Origin: CAIXSC01 sp046349915 | GTDB taxonomy: Bacteria > Planctomycetota > Planctomycetia > Pirellulales > Pirellulaceae | DNA: 64,000 bases | Assembly: GCA_046349915.1 (NCBI GenBank) | Contig: JAXMBL010000005.1 | Span: forward strand, 62,001 to 126,000 | Direction: 5' to 3' | Shown: positions 47,292-55,927 of the stretch, in pieces | How positions within the stretch are numbered: position 1 is the first letter of the stretch | Layout of the letters: every line of letters starts with the position of its first letter | Notes under the pieces: model-generated | What the model was told of the DNA's origin: nothing | What the model saw: only the letters and a program-made list of their open reading frames with translations | The model's database searches: none | Program-made: the position numbers and the translations under genes

Positions 47292-47933
47292 ATGAGTATT
47301 CGAGTGTTGGTCGCGGATGATCATGAAGTGGTCCGCTGCGGATTGCGTAGCTTGTTTCAGGGTACGGAGATCCAGGTGCAGGCGGAAGCGACCAGCGGCG
47401 AGGATGCTGTGGCACGGGTCAAGAAGGAACGAGACAAGATCGATGTAGTGTTGTTGGACGTTCGCATGCCGGACGGCGATGGCCTGAACGCGCTGGGCCG
47501 CATCAAGCTGGACCGACCCGATTTGCCGATCGTGATTCTGTCGGCTTACGACAACCCGACCTACATCGCCCGCGCGGTCGCTCTGGGCGCGGCCGGTTAT
47601 GTGCTCAAAGGCTCGCCTCGCGAGGAACTTCTGGAAGCGCTTCGCAAGGCCGCCGCCGGCGAAAGCACCTGGACTCGCGATAGCTTGCGGCGAGTGACCG
47701 GGGCGTTGGCGACCCCGCGATTGAATCTTGATTCCGAGGTTCCGCTGACTCAACGCGAAAGCGAAGTCCTCAAGCACTTGACCAGCGGCGCCACCAATAA
47801 GGAAATCGCTCGTTCGTTGCATATCAGCTATGAGACGGTGAAGGAACACGTGCAGCATATCCTGCGCAAGATCGGCGTCTCCGACCGTACTCAAGCGGCC
47901 GTGTGGGCGGTGCGGAAAGGCCTGATTCAATGA
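47292..47933 (+). CDS. NarL/FixJ-type response regulator
   Basis: A 213-aa DNA-binding response regulator. The receiver domain has acidic D9/D10, phospho-acceptor D56 (LLDVRMPDG), S84 and K106. The C-terminal LuxR-type helix-turn-helix (about 148-205) contains 'LTQRESEVLKHLTSGATNKEIA' with recognition helix 'SYETVKEHVQHILRKI'. ATG 47292 was chosen over a GTG at 47208: it has AGGAAGGA just upstream and gives a receiver of normal length. The stop overlaps the next start (ATGA), so the two genes are probably translationally coupled. No histidine kinase is adjacent, so the input signal is unknown. Confidence 0.93.
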   Translation: MSIRVLVADDHEVVRCGLRSLFQGTEIQVQAEATSGEDAVARVKKERDKIDVVLLDVRMPDGDGLNALGRIKLDRPDLPIVILSAYDNPTYIARAVALGAAGYVLKGSPREELLEALRKAAAGESTWTRDSLRRVTGALATPRLNLDSEVPLTQRESEVLKHLTSGATNKEIARSLHISYETVKEHVQHILRKIGVSDRTQAAVWAVRKGLIQ

Positions 47934-49282
47934 CCAAGCTGACGGACATCCGCGTCCAAGAGGTTTCCACTCAATCGCAAAGTATCACCTATCGCACGCC
48001 GATCAAGTTTGGTGGGCGAGTGGTGGTGGACGCGGTCGTGTTCGATGTCGAAATGGAAGTGGAGACGCGGGATGGCCGTCGCGGTCGCGGCGTTGGCTCA
48101 ATGCCCATGGCCAACGCCTGGGCTTGGCCCAGCAAAGTGGTGACGGGCGAAGTCGCCCTCGCGGCGATGATGGCGTTCGCCGAGCGTTTGCCGGGGCGGG
48201 TCGCCGACCTGGCCGTGGTGGGACACCCCCTTGAATTGAGCCACGCGTGGTCGGCGGTCTACGGCGCCTTGGCCGCGGAAATCGCCGCTGAAATGAATCT
48301 GGCGGAACCGATGCCGATTCTCGCCCAACTTGTCGCGGGCAGTCCCGTCGAGGCGGCGGTGCATGACGCTTACGGCAAGACGTTAGGTGCGAACGCCTAT
48401 AATCTGCTCGGTCCTGATTATGTGAATACGGACTTGGCGCATTACTTGTCGCCCGATTTCAGCGGCGAGTATCTCGACCAGTACACGCTACGGACTCCCA
48501 AGCCGCACATGCCGCTGTACCACTTGGTCGGTGCGTTGGACCCTCTCACACCGTCAGACGTTGTGTCGCCCGTGGGTGATGGCCTGCCAGAGTCGCTTGG
48601 CCCTTGGATCATCTTCAACGGCCTGACTCACCTGAAGATTAAGCTGAATGGCGACGACTTGGCTTGGGACGTCGAGCGAGTGATCGCGATCAATCGGGTG
48701 GCGGAAGAAGCTCAAGCGCAACGCGGCTGCTCAACCTGGTACTACTCGTGCGACTTCAACGAGAAGTGCGAGAGCGTTCAGTATGTGCTCGACTTCCTCG
48801 CCCAGATCGCGGCTCGCTCGCCGCGAGCCATGGATCGTATTCAATACATCGAACAACCGACTCATCGTGATCTCAAAGCGTATCCCGAGAACAAAATGCA
48901 CGCGGCGGCTCGAATCAAGCCGGTCGTGATCGACGAATCGCTGACAGACTTTGCGAGTTTGCTGTTGGCTCGTGAACTCGGCTATTCGGGCGTGGCGCTC
49001 AAAGCGTGCAAGGGTCAAACCGAAGCCCTGTTGATGGGCGCCGCAGCGCAGAAGTATGGACTGTTTCTCTGCGTCCAAGACCTAACGTGCGTCGGACGGT
49101 CATTTCTCCATTCGGCAAGTATTGCCGCTCGCCTGCCGACGATCGCGGCCATCGAAGGCAACGGTCGGCAGTATTGCCCGGCGGGCAATGTCGGCTGGGA
49201 TCAGAAGTTCCCCAAGATGTTCGCCATTACGGATGGCTCGGCGGGGACTTCGGAGTTGGTTGGCGATGGGTTGTGGGGTTAG
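47930..49282 (+). CDS. Enolase-superfamily enzyme (mandelate racemase/muconate lactonizing-like)
   Basis: 450 aa. The barrel carries the superfamily residues: K236 and K238 in a KxK motif (LKIKLNG) at the end of strand 2, presumed metal ligands D275 (SCDFNEK), E308 (YIEQPTH) and D335/E336 (VIDES), and K358 (VALKACKGQ) on the opposite face. A KxK plus a distal Lys is the pattern of the muconate lactonizing/dipeptide epimerase subgroup, which abstracts a proton alpha to a carboxylate; the substrate cannot be told. It is longer than the usual ~370 aa, mostly in the capping half. The start at 47930 overlaps the regulator stop by 4 nt and has GGAAAGG upstream. An in-frame start at 47903 was rejected because it runs further into the regulator. 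Confidence 0.85.
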   Translation: MTKLTDIRVQEVSTQSQSITYRTPIKFGGRVVVDAVVFDVEMEVETRDGRRGRGVGSMPMANAWAWPSKVVTGEVALAAMMAFAERLPGRVADLAVVGHPLELSHAWSAVYGALAAEIAAEMNLAEPMPILAQLVAGSPVEAAVHDAYGKTLGANAYNLLGPDYVNTDLAHYLSPDFSGEYLDQYTLRTPKPHMPLYHLVGALDPLTPSDVVSPVGDGLPESLGPWIIFNGLTHLKIKLNGDDLAWDVERVIAINRVAEEAQAQRGCSTWYYSCDFNEKCESVQYVLDFLAQIAARSPRAMDRIQYIEQPTHRDLKAYPENKMHAAARIKPVVIDESLTDFASLLLARELGYSGVALKACKGQTEALLMGAAAQKYGLFLCVQDLTCVGRSFLHSASIAARLPTIAAIEGNGRQYCPAGNVGWDQKFPKMFAITDGSAGTSELVGDGLWG

Positions 49283-49291
49283 GAGGATGCG

Positions 49292-49308
49292 CTTTGCCGG
49301 AGGCAAAG
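49292..49308. terminator. Small hairpin between convergent genes
   Basis: CTTTGCC-GGA-GGCAAAG forms a perfect 7-bp stem with a 3-nt loop in the 43-bp gap between convergent genes. There is no T-run on either side, so a bidirectional terminator role is only a possibility. Confidence 0.3.
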
Positions 49309-49325
49309 GCAACAGTCTGCAACTT

Positions 49326-50504
49326 TCATGTCGCTCGGCAGATGTAGCACTTCAGGTAGTCGGTTTCGGGGCAGCTTAAGCGGACCGGATGGTCGGGCGC
49401 TGGTCCGCGTGGTTCGAGCACTTGGAGATCGCGGCTGGTCTTTTGTGCGACGCCGGCCAGCATGTGCAGAAAGTCGTCTCGAGTCACTCGGCCCGAGCAA
49501 CTACATGTGATCAGCATTCCGCCCGGCTCGAGCACTTCGACCGCCAGTCGATTCAAGCGAAAATAGGCTCGCAGCGCCTGATCCACGCCATGGCGGCTGC
49601 CAGCGAACTTGGGCGGGTCCAGGATGACGGCGCCGAAGCGACGTCCTTCATTCCGCAATAGCTCGAGCGTCTCGAAACACTCGCCCACTTCAAATTGAGC
49701 GTTTTCGACGCCGTTGGCGGTCGCGTTCGCTCGCGCCTGCTCGATGGCCTTTTCACTCGCATCGATACCCAGCACCGAGCGTGCTCGTCCCAACTTGGCG
49801 GCGGCCAGACTGAAGCCGCCGACATAGCAGCAGACATCCAACACATCGCGACCGCTCAAATATCCCGCGGCCACTCGCCGATTCTCCCGCTGATCCAAAT
49901 ACATGCCTGTCTTTTGGCCGCCCAGAAGGTCGACGGAAAAATCGAGTTGGTTTTCGCGAATGGTGATGGGGCCAGCGGGCGATTCGCCCCAGATCACTCC
50001 CTCGCGCACTTCCATTCCCTCGGCGACCGCAATTTTGGCATCGGTGCGCACGAGCACGCCGCGGGGCTGCGTCCGTTCCACAAGTGCCGCGACCAGTGCA
50101 TCGAGCCGTTTGTCGACGGCGAGCGCCGCGACTTGAATGACGAGCCATTCGGCGTAGCGATCCACGATCAGGCCGCTCAAGCCGTCGGCTTCCGAGAAGA
50201 CCAAGCGAGCGGCGCCCGCGGGATCGTCGTAGCCGATGTCGCGGCGCAGTTGAAGCGCCGAATCGAGTCGGCGGATCCAAAAGCCGTCATCCAGCGGTTC
50301 GTCGGGATTCCACGAATAGAGTCGGGCGCGGATGTGGCTTTTGCTGTTGTAGATTCCGCGAGCGACGAAGCGACCGTTCGCCGCCACCACATCCACGACC
50401 TCGCCGTCCGCCGGCCGCGTCTCGGGCTCGTCCAGCGATTTGGCGAGCACCCAGGGGTGTCGCGCGACGAAAGTCATGTGTTTATTCGGACGGAGGCGGA
50501 GCAT
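49326..50504 (-). CDS. rlmI: SAM-dependent 23S rRNA (cytosine-C5) methyltransferase, RlmI type
   Basis: 392 aa, close to the ~396 aa of RlmI. An N-terminal PUA-like domain ('RHPWVLAKSL', with 'GFWIRRLDSALQLR' downstream) is followed by an RlmI-type central domain ('FSEADGLSGLIVDRY', 'KTGMYLDQRENR') and a Rossmann methyltransferase: SAM-binding 'VLDVCCYVGGFSLAA', 'DPPKFAG' from D296, and 'TCSCSG' with the probable catalytic Cys near 336. The family makes m5C in 23S rRNA (C1962 in E. coli); the target here is inferred by homology. An AGGA lies 7 nt before ATG 50504, so it is preferred over the GTG at 50519, which has no RBS. Confidence 0.88.
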   Translation of the reverse strand: MLRLRPNKHMTFVARHPWVLAKSLDEPETRPADGEVVDVVAANGRFVARGIYNSKSHIRARLYSWNPDEPLDDGFWIRRLDSALQLRRDIGYDDPAGAARLVFSEADGLSGLIVDRYAEWLVIQVAALAVDKRLDALVAALVERTQPRGVLVRTDAKIAVAEGMEVREGVIWGESPAGPITIRENQLDFSVDLLGGQKTGMYLDQRENRRVAAGYLSGRDVLDVCCYVGGFSLAAAKLGRARSVLGIDASEKAIEQARANATANGVENAQFEVGECFETLELLRNEGRRFGAVILDPPKFAGSRHGVDQALRAYFRLNRLAVEVLEPGGMLITCSCSGRVTRDDFLHMLAGVAQKTSRDLQVLEPRGPAPDHPVRLSCPETDYLKCYICRAT

Positions 50505-50864
50505 GGAGCGATCCTGCACAAAATACGATTCAGGGCGTCATCTCACGCCCGGACAAGCGAAAGCTAAGCCGTGAACAAATAACACAGTTCACCGCTCCAT
50601 CGCGAACTGCGTATGATAGCCGGACAAGGCTTGGCCCGATAGGGACTCGTAGCAGGAGGCTGGGCAAGCGAGTTAGTTGGACAGCGCCGGGTTCTACTGC
50701 ATCAGTCCGCGCTAAGTGTTTGCTTTAGTGGAGCTTAGCAAGTGGAAATGGCGATTCGACGCATAGTCGTGGATCGCTCCGCGATCCAACGCCTTGACGC
50801 CGAAGCGTTGGATCGCGGAGCGATCCACGACTATGAGAACCTGGCGCTGTCCAATTAGATAGGA
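50505..50864. other. Intergenic region with hairpin repeat
   Basis: A 360-bp gap between two minus-strand genes. The half nearer 50505 has no recognisable feature apart from the RBS of the methyltransferase gene. The other half holds the 117-bp hairpin repeat (50742-50858) and an outer inverted repeat: 50677-50695 against 50836-50854, 18 of 19 matching, centred on the same hairpin. Confidence 0.7.
50742..50858. repeat. 117-bp hairpin repeat, copy 1
   Basis: Perfect 31-bp inverted repeat arms at 50762-50792 and 50805-50835 enclose a 12-nt loop. Each arm contains its own palindrome, GGATCGC-TCC-GCGATCC. The 20 bp before and 23 bp after the arms are conserved in copy 2 (55928-56044); 111 of 117 positions match, and all six differences lie outside the arms. 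It is MITE-like in form, but no transposase or target duplication was found. Confidence 0.9.
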
Positions 50865-52406
50865 TCAGTCGGCGTTCGCTCGGTCTCGGATCTTCGTAAA
50901 GTGCTCCATTGCCGCTCGATGGTATCGCAAGACATCCGCCTGCTGATCAGCGTCGTTCAACTTCAATTTTGCCATGCGATCTTCCAGCCAAGTCACAAAG
51001 AACTCGGCCGATTTGCGGCTAATCCTGGGTTGGTCGCCGATCATGACGTAGTAGGGCGCCGACATCGCGAACCTGAAGGTCTTGGTGTTGTTGGTGACGG
51101 CGCGAATCGCGAGCCACCCGCTTTTGTCGAACACCACGTTGGGCAACATGCCTCGTTGCTTGACCCATTCGTCCAGCCGCACCTCATGCAATACGGCGCC
51201 ATCCTTGATGATCTCGAGGTACTCGACTTTCTCCCGCATCGACAGATTCAGCGCGATCACCAGTTCAATCTTGTCTCCGGGATATCCTTGAAATATGTGG
51301 CCGGGCAATTCGCCATTCACCTGGGGCCGGAGCAACGGGCCATTGGTCACGAACGAGCGCCCCGCCCGTAAGCCTTCCCACCATTTGTCCCAACTAAACT
51401 CTCCGTCGACATGCACATACACTCGGTTGTAGCCCACGGGGTTCGGCACGACGCCCGAACCGCTGCCGGCCGACGGCGGCGTCCGCAAGCCGCAATTCAA
51501 CAGATGCGAATAAATGTCGAGCGACCAACGGGCCACTCCATGGGGATTCGGATAGAACGCGGTATCGCGAGTTCTTCCACCCGCTTCGTTGGACAGCATC
51601 CCATCGCGTTGCAGGTGGCTGTGAGCGATCGAAATCGTGTCGATGCGACGACTCGCAATCCATGTGGGCACATCCCAACCGAAGGTTCGCTCGATGTCGA
51701 TATGAGCGCCTGCTTGTTCCTTCTTCGCCTGCTTCAGGAAGTCGACTGCGCTAGGATACTCGCGCGCCAGCCCCGCAACCTCCAATGGTTGCTCGAGGTT
51801 GTGGTACAGCAACGTTCCTCCGCCGCGATCATCTTTGCCAGCGAACAGATAAGCGAACCGATCAGGTCCCACATCGGCCAGCAACGGATCGACTCGCGGG
51901 TAGGTTTTCGCCAGCTTCGGATCGTTCGACCAAGTGACCACGGGTCCGACATGCAGATCGTCGGCGAGCATCAGCAGTGGAACTTCTTTGGGAGGCCGTT
52001 GGATGTGCAAATCACCTGACCACCATCCCTCCTTCTTGAGGTTTACGAATCGTTTGAGTTCCACGACCTTGCTATCGTTGGCGCCGCTTTGGATCATGAA
52101 GTAGCCCGAGGTGATCTTGTATTCGGGACCTCGTTCCAATTCAAACTCGTAGTTGCCATTGGGCAGGTCGAGCAGAATTCGGCCGTCGAATGCGAAATGA
52201 TCATGCCAGTAGGGAACTCGCGGCGGCTTGACGGGCTTGCCCTTCGCGTTGCGCAGATGCATGCGTGCGGCGAGCGGTTCGGCCGTCTCGGCATCGACGA
52301 CCTTGATTTCGAGTTGACCGGCTTCGAGCGAAGGCTTGCGCCCCAACGTCAAGCTCAAGCCGAGAATCATCAAAATCGCTAATTTCGTCAGCATCGTCAC
52401 TCGCAT
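50865..52406 (-). CDS. Secreted CehA/McbA-like PHP-type metallohydrolase homologue, metal motif altered
   Basis: 513 aa with an N-terminal signal peptide (LTKLAILMILGLSLTLG). A beta-sandwich-like N-terminal part ('GQLEIKVVDAETAEPLAARMHL') leads into the family block 'GWWSGDLHIQRPPKE', where relatives carry an HxH metal motif; here the second His is Gln (CAA codon). Other conserved patches are 'GWDVPTWIASRRIDTISIAHSH' and 'GLRAGRSFVTNGP', the latter typical of the family C-terminus. If active it would be a periplasmic or extracellular phosphoesterase/hydrolase; the Gln may weaken or change metal binding. ATG 52406 has AGAGGG 5 nt upstream; the GTG at 52412 would lie against that RBS. It is divergent from the helicase gene, with the 85-bp repeats in between. 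Confidence 0.75.
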   Translation of the reverse strand: MRVTMLTKLAILMILGLSLTLGRKPSLEAGQLEIKVVDAETAEPLAARMHLRNAKGKPVKPPRVPYWHDHFAFDGRILLDLPNGNYEFELERGPEYKITSGYFMIQSGANDSKVVELKRFVNLKKEGWWSGDLHIQRPPKEVPLLMLADDLHVGPVVTWSNDPKLAKTYPRVDPLLADVGPDRFAYLFAGKDDRGGGTLLYHNLEQPLEVAGLAREYPSAVDFLKQAKKEQAGAHIDIERTFGWDVPTWIASRRIDTISIAHSHLQRDGMLSNEAGGRTRDTAFYPNPHGVARWSLDIYSHLLNCGLRTPPSAGSGSGVVPNPVGYNRVYVHVDGEFSWDKWWEGLRAGRSFVTNGPLLRPQVNGELPGHIFQGYPGDKIELVIALNLSMREKVEYLEIIKDGAVLHEVRLDEWVKQRGMLPNVVFDKSGWLAIRAVTNNTKTFRFAMSAPYYVMIGDQPRISRKSAEFFVTWLEDRMAKLKLNDADQQADVLRYHRAAMEHFTKIRDRANAD

Positions 52407-52451
52407 GTTCACCCTCTCTGAGTTGCCTCGGTAAGTGTACAGCGCGATAGC

Positions 52452-52621
52452 GTAGCCATCTCGCTTCGCGAGATGATCAGCCGCGCCGCGTACAGACTCG
52501 ACACAAGCGGTTCCGCTCGCGAAGCGAGCGGGCTACGTAGCCATCTCGCTTCGCGAGATGATCAGCCGCGCCGCGCACAGACTCGGCACAAGCGGTTCCG
52601 CTCGCGAAGCGAGCGGGCTAC
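52452..52621. repeat. Two tandem 85-bp REP/BIME-like units
   Basis: Units 52452-52536 and 52537-52621 abut and differ at two positions. Each starts GTAGC next to the palindrome CATCTCGC-TTC-GCGAGATG and ends with the inverted partner CCGCTCGC-GAA-GCGAGCGG followed by GCTAC, so GTAG marks both outer ends. This head-to-tail pair of opposed palindromes with a GTAG flank is the layout of REP pairs (BIMEs) known from other bacteria. It fills most of the 268-bp gap between the divergent genes at 52406 and 52675. Confidence 0.9.
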
Positions 52622-52674
52622 TTTCGCCCCTCAACCGCGACGTGGTACTTTATTCGCAGAGAGGAATACCACGG

Positions 52675-55600
52675 ATGACCACTCGATCAACAACCACTCA
52701 GGATTGGCCTCACCTCGTCATTCGCGCTTCGGCTGGCTCTGGTAAAACGTTCCAGCTCTCCAACCGCTTTTTGGAATTAGTCGCGGCTGGCCAACCCGCC
52801 GACACAATTCTGGCCACCACCTTCACGCGAGCGGCCGCGGCGGAGATCCAGGACCGAATCCTGCTACGAATCGCGAAAGCGGCGGTCGACGATCGCGAAC
52901 GCAACGCACTCGCCGGCTTTCTGAAACTCCCCAACCTCTCGCGAACTGAATGTCTCGAACTGCTCGCCGGGCTGGCTCGCAACCTGCATCGGCTGCGAGT
53001 CGGAACACTGGACAGCTTCTTCATCCAGATCGCTCGTAGCTTCTCCTGGGAGTTGGGCCTGCCCGCGGGCTGGCGTATTCTCGATGAACTCGAGGACGCA
53101 CGATTGCGCGACGAGGCGGTGGCGGAGGTGCTCGCCGACGATGATCGCGCCGCGCTCACTCGACTCGTCCAATGGCTGACGAAAGGGGAAGCGCAGCGGA
53201 GCTTAGGCGAATTACTCGATTCCACCGTCTCGAAACTGTACGACCTGTATCGCGAGGCGCCCTCGGACGCTTGGTCCAAGATTCCTCGACCAGCAGGTCT
53301 GGCGGCCCATGAACTGACCCACTGCATCAAGGAACTTGCTCGTCTGAAATTGCCGACGCACAAGAGTATCGCCAAAGCGCATCAAGGCGATTTGGAAGCA
53401 GCTCGTGCGGGCGACTGGGATTCGTTTCCATTGAAGGGAGTCGCAGGCGCCGTTTGTCAGGGTAAAGACACCTACTACCAGAAGCCGTTGGAGGAAGATG
53501 TCGTCGCGGTCTATTCGGAACTTCTGCGACACTGCGTCGCGGTCTTCCTGGGAAAACTGGCCGCTCAGACCGAAGCAACTCGCGAACTATTGGCCAGGTT
53601 CGACAGCCACTACGATCGCCTCAAGCGGCAAGCGGGCGGGCTGCTGTTCTCGGACGTCACGCATTTGGTGGGCGAGTGGTTCCGGCAGCGGGACGCGGCC
53701 CTCAATACGACTCAACAGGAACGTAGAGCGAAAGCGACTTACGAATCGTTAGAGCAAGTTGCCTTTCGACTCGATTCCCACTTGAACCACTTGCTGCTCG
53801 ACGAGTTTCAGGACACATCCTTGCCGCAGTGGAACGTCCTGCGTCCGCTCGCTCAACGCATCACGTCGCAACGCCAAGGGCATTCATTCTTCTGCGTCGG
53901 CGACGGCAAGCAGGCGATCTATGGTTGGCGCGGCGGCGTGGCTGAGATTTTCGATGCACTCGACCAACAGCTTACCGGCCTGAGCCGAGCGCCGTTGAAC
54001 GAGAGTCGCCGCTCTTCGCCCGTCGTGATCGAGTTCGTGAATCGCATTTTTCGCGACATGACGCAACACGACAACCTGGAACGTTCCGCGGCGGGCGTCG
54101 AGTATTGGTCGCAAGAATTTCCCGAGCACACGACGGCGCTGAAGGATTATCCTGGCTACGTCACGCTGGAGACGGGGCCGGCGCCCGATGAGGAGTCGGT
54201 GGACGACGAGCCGTTATTGACGCATGCGGCTCAGCGCATTCAACAACTGGTGAAAGACTCGCCAGGCGCCAGCGTGGGCGTGCTGGTGCGCAGCAATGCC
54301 ACGATCGCGAAACTGATTTTCCGGTTGCGATCGCTCGGGGTGGCGGCCAGCGAGGAGGGCGGTAATGCGTTAACCGATGCGGCGGCCGTCCAATTGGTGG
54401 TCTCGGCGCTCGAGTTCGCGGACCATCCTGGGCATTCGATCGCTCAACTGCACTTGGCACTGTCGCCGTTGGGCCGACACTTGGGATTAGCCGACGTTGA
54501 TCGCGACCCCGAGCGTTGCTCGACGATCGCGGCCCGGATTCGTCAACAGTTGGCGGCGGATGGGTATGGTCGCACGATCGAGCAGTGGGCTCAGCATCTC
54601 GCCCCGTCATGCGACGCGCGTGAGTGGCGACGGCTGAATCAGTTGGTGGCGCGAGCTTATGCTCACGATGGGAACTCGACGTTGCGTCCCAGCGACTTTG
54701 CGGCGGCGGTGAGGAAAGAGCGGGCTGCGGACCCGACATCTGCCGACGTCAAGGTGACGACGATCCACAAGTCGAAGGGCCTGCAATACGACATCGTGGT
54801 GTTGCCGGATCTAGCCACGCCATTGATCGGCCAACCCGATGGGTATGCGGCAAGTCGTACCAGCGCCATCGGCCCCGTGGAGACGATCTGTCGTCATGTG
54901 CGGCTGGAGTTTCGTTCCCTCCTGCCGCCTCGTTTGCAGGAGATGTTCGACCAACAGGATCGGCAGGACACCATTGAGTCGCTGTGTGTGTTGTATGTCG
55001 CGCTCACGCGCGCTGTTCATGCCTTGCACTTGATCGTGGCGCCCAATGTCAAGGCCGAGAAGTCGGGCTTGCCGCGCACGTTCGCCGGCGTGCTGCGAGC
55101 GGCGTTAACCGACGGTCAGCCGCTGACACCCTTGACGACCGCCTTCGAAATGGGAGATCCGAAATGGTTCACTCGTCGAAAACCCAAGCCCGTCGCGGCG
55201 CCCACCGCGCCGCCGCCCGTGGCCGACCTACGACTCGCTCCGCTCACAGGTCCGCGTCGTCGCGGGCTCGAACGAGTGGCGCCATCGACGTTGGAAGGCG
55301 GGCGACGAGTGCAATTGAGCTCGCAGTTCGTCGGCGATGGTTTGCTAGGGCGGCAGAAGGGAACGCTCTTCCACGCATGGTTCGAGAAAATCACGTGGCT
55401 GGCTGACGGCGTGCCGAAAGACGAGGAACTGCGAGCCGTCGCCCAGCGAGTGCTCGACGCACGTTTGTCCTCCGAACAGTTGGAGCGTTGGTTGGTGGAA
55501 TTCCGCGAAGTGCTCCAACGGCCTTCGATTGCGGCGGTCTTGGATCGTGGTTTCTATCCGGGACGTAGTTCGCTGACGGTGTACAACGAACGACGCTTTG

Positions 55601-55914
55601 CGATCCGGCGAGAGGACGAAATCGTCAGCGGCGTCATCGACCGCTTGGTGACAGAATCCCAGGGCGGCAGCGTCACCTATGCGGACATTATCGATTTCAA
55701 GACCGATACGATCGACGAGACCGCAAGCCAGGAGCAAGCGCGGGGAGGGGTGATTTCTTCGCCAAACACCAACAGTTTAGCGGCGAAAGTCGACTATTAT
55801 CGTCCCCAGTTGGAAGCCTACCGAGAGTCGGTAGCGCGGTCGTTGTCCTTGCCGCTGGAACAAGTTACGGCGAGATTGGTGTTTGTGTCGATTGGCAAAG
55901 TCGTCGCACTTTAG
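52675..55914 (+). CDS. AddA/RecB-like UvrD-family helicase with C-terminal PD-(D/E)XK nuclease
   Basis: 1079 aa. Superfamily 1 helicase motifs are complete: Walker A ASAGSGKT (K24), 'TTFTRAAAAEI' (Ia), DEFQD from D376 (II), 'GDGKQAIYGWRGG' (III), 'TIHKSKGLQYD' (V) and 'VALTRAVHAL' (VI). The C-terminal nuclease has 'GTLFHAWFEKI', D989 (GVIDRL), D1007 and K1009 (IIDFKTD) and 'RPQLEAY', so it should be catalytically competent. The order helicase then nuclease is that of AddA/RecB, which process double-strand breaks and degrade linear DNA; AddA works with AddB, which is not in the window. ATG 52675 is preceded by GAGGAA; a longer frame from 52558 runs through the REP repeat and was rejected. Confidence 0.9.
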   Translation: MTTRSTTTQDWPHLVIRASAGSGKTFQLSNRFLELVAAGQPADTILATTFTRAAAAEIQDRILLRIAKAAVDDRERNALAGFLKLPNLSRTECLELLAGLARNLHRLRVGTLDSFFIQIARSFSWELGLPAGWRILDELEDARLRDEAVAEVLADDDRAALTRLVQWLTKGEAQRSLGELLDSTVSKLYDLYREAPSDAWSKIPRPAGLAAHELTHCIKELARLKLPTHKSIAKAHQGDLEAARAGDWDSFPLKGVAGAVCQGKDTYYQKPLEEDVVAVYSELLRHCVAVFLGKLAAQTEATRELLARFDSHYDRLKRQAGGLLFSDVTHLVGEWFRQRDAALNTTQQERRAKATYESLEQVAFRLDSHLNHLLLDEFQDTSLPQWNVLRPLAQRITSQRQGHSFFCVGDGKQAIYGWRGGVAEIFDALDQQLTGLSRAPLNESRRSSPVVIEFVNRIFRDMTQHDNLERSAAGVEYWSQEFPEHTTALKDYPGYVTLETGPAPDEESVDDEPLLTHAAQRIQQLVKDSPGASVGVLVRSNATIAKLIFRLRSLGVAASEEGGNALTDAAAVQLVVSALEFADHPGHSIAQLHLALSPLGRHLGLADVDRDPERCSTIAARIRQQLAADGYGRTIEQWAQHLAPSCDAREWRRLNQLVARAYAHDGNSTLRPSDFAAAVRKERAADPTSADVKVTTIHKSKGLQYDIVVLPDLATPLIGQPDGYAASRTSAIGPVETICRHVRLEFRSLLPPRLQEMFDQQDRQDTIESLCVLYVALTRAVHALHLIVAPNVKAEKSGLPRTFAGVLRAALTDGQPLTPLTTAFEMGDPKWFTRRKPKPVAAPTAPPPVADLRLAPLTGPRRRGLERVAPSTLEGGRRVQLSSQFVGDGLLGRQKGTLFHAWFEKITWLADGVPKDEELRAVAQRVLDARLSSEQLERWLVEFREVLQRPSIAAVLDRGFYPGRSSLTVYNERRFAIRREDEIVSGVIDRLVTESQGGSVTYADIIDFKTDTIDETASQEQARGGVISSPNTNSLAAKVDYYRPQLEAYRESVARSLSLPLEQVTARLVFVSIGKVVAL

Positions 55915-55927
55915 GGGAACTTATCGT

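Noticed and set aside
49695..50567. 290-aa plus-strand frame
   Set aside because: It is fully antisense to the rRNA methyltransferase, whose motifs are complete; the plus frame has none.
50600..50680. tRNA or small RNA gene
   Set aside because: No cloverleaf, no conserved T-loop and no clear promoter-terminator pair could be found by eye.
52558..52674. 39-residue N-terminal extension of the helicase
   Set aside because: It translates the second REP unit; the ATG at 52675 has an RBS and places Walker A at the usual distance from the N-terminus.
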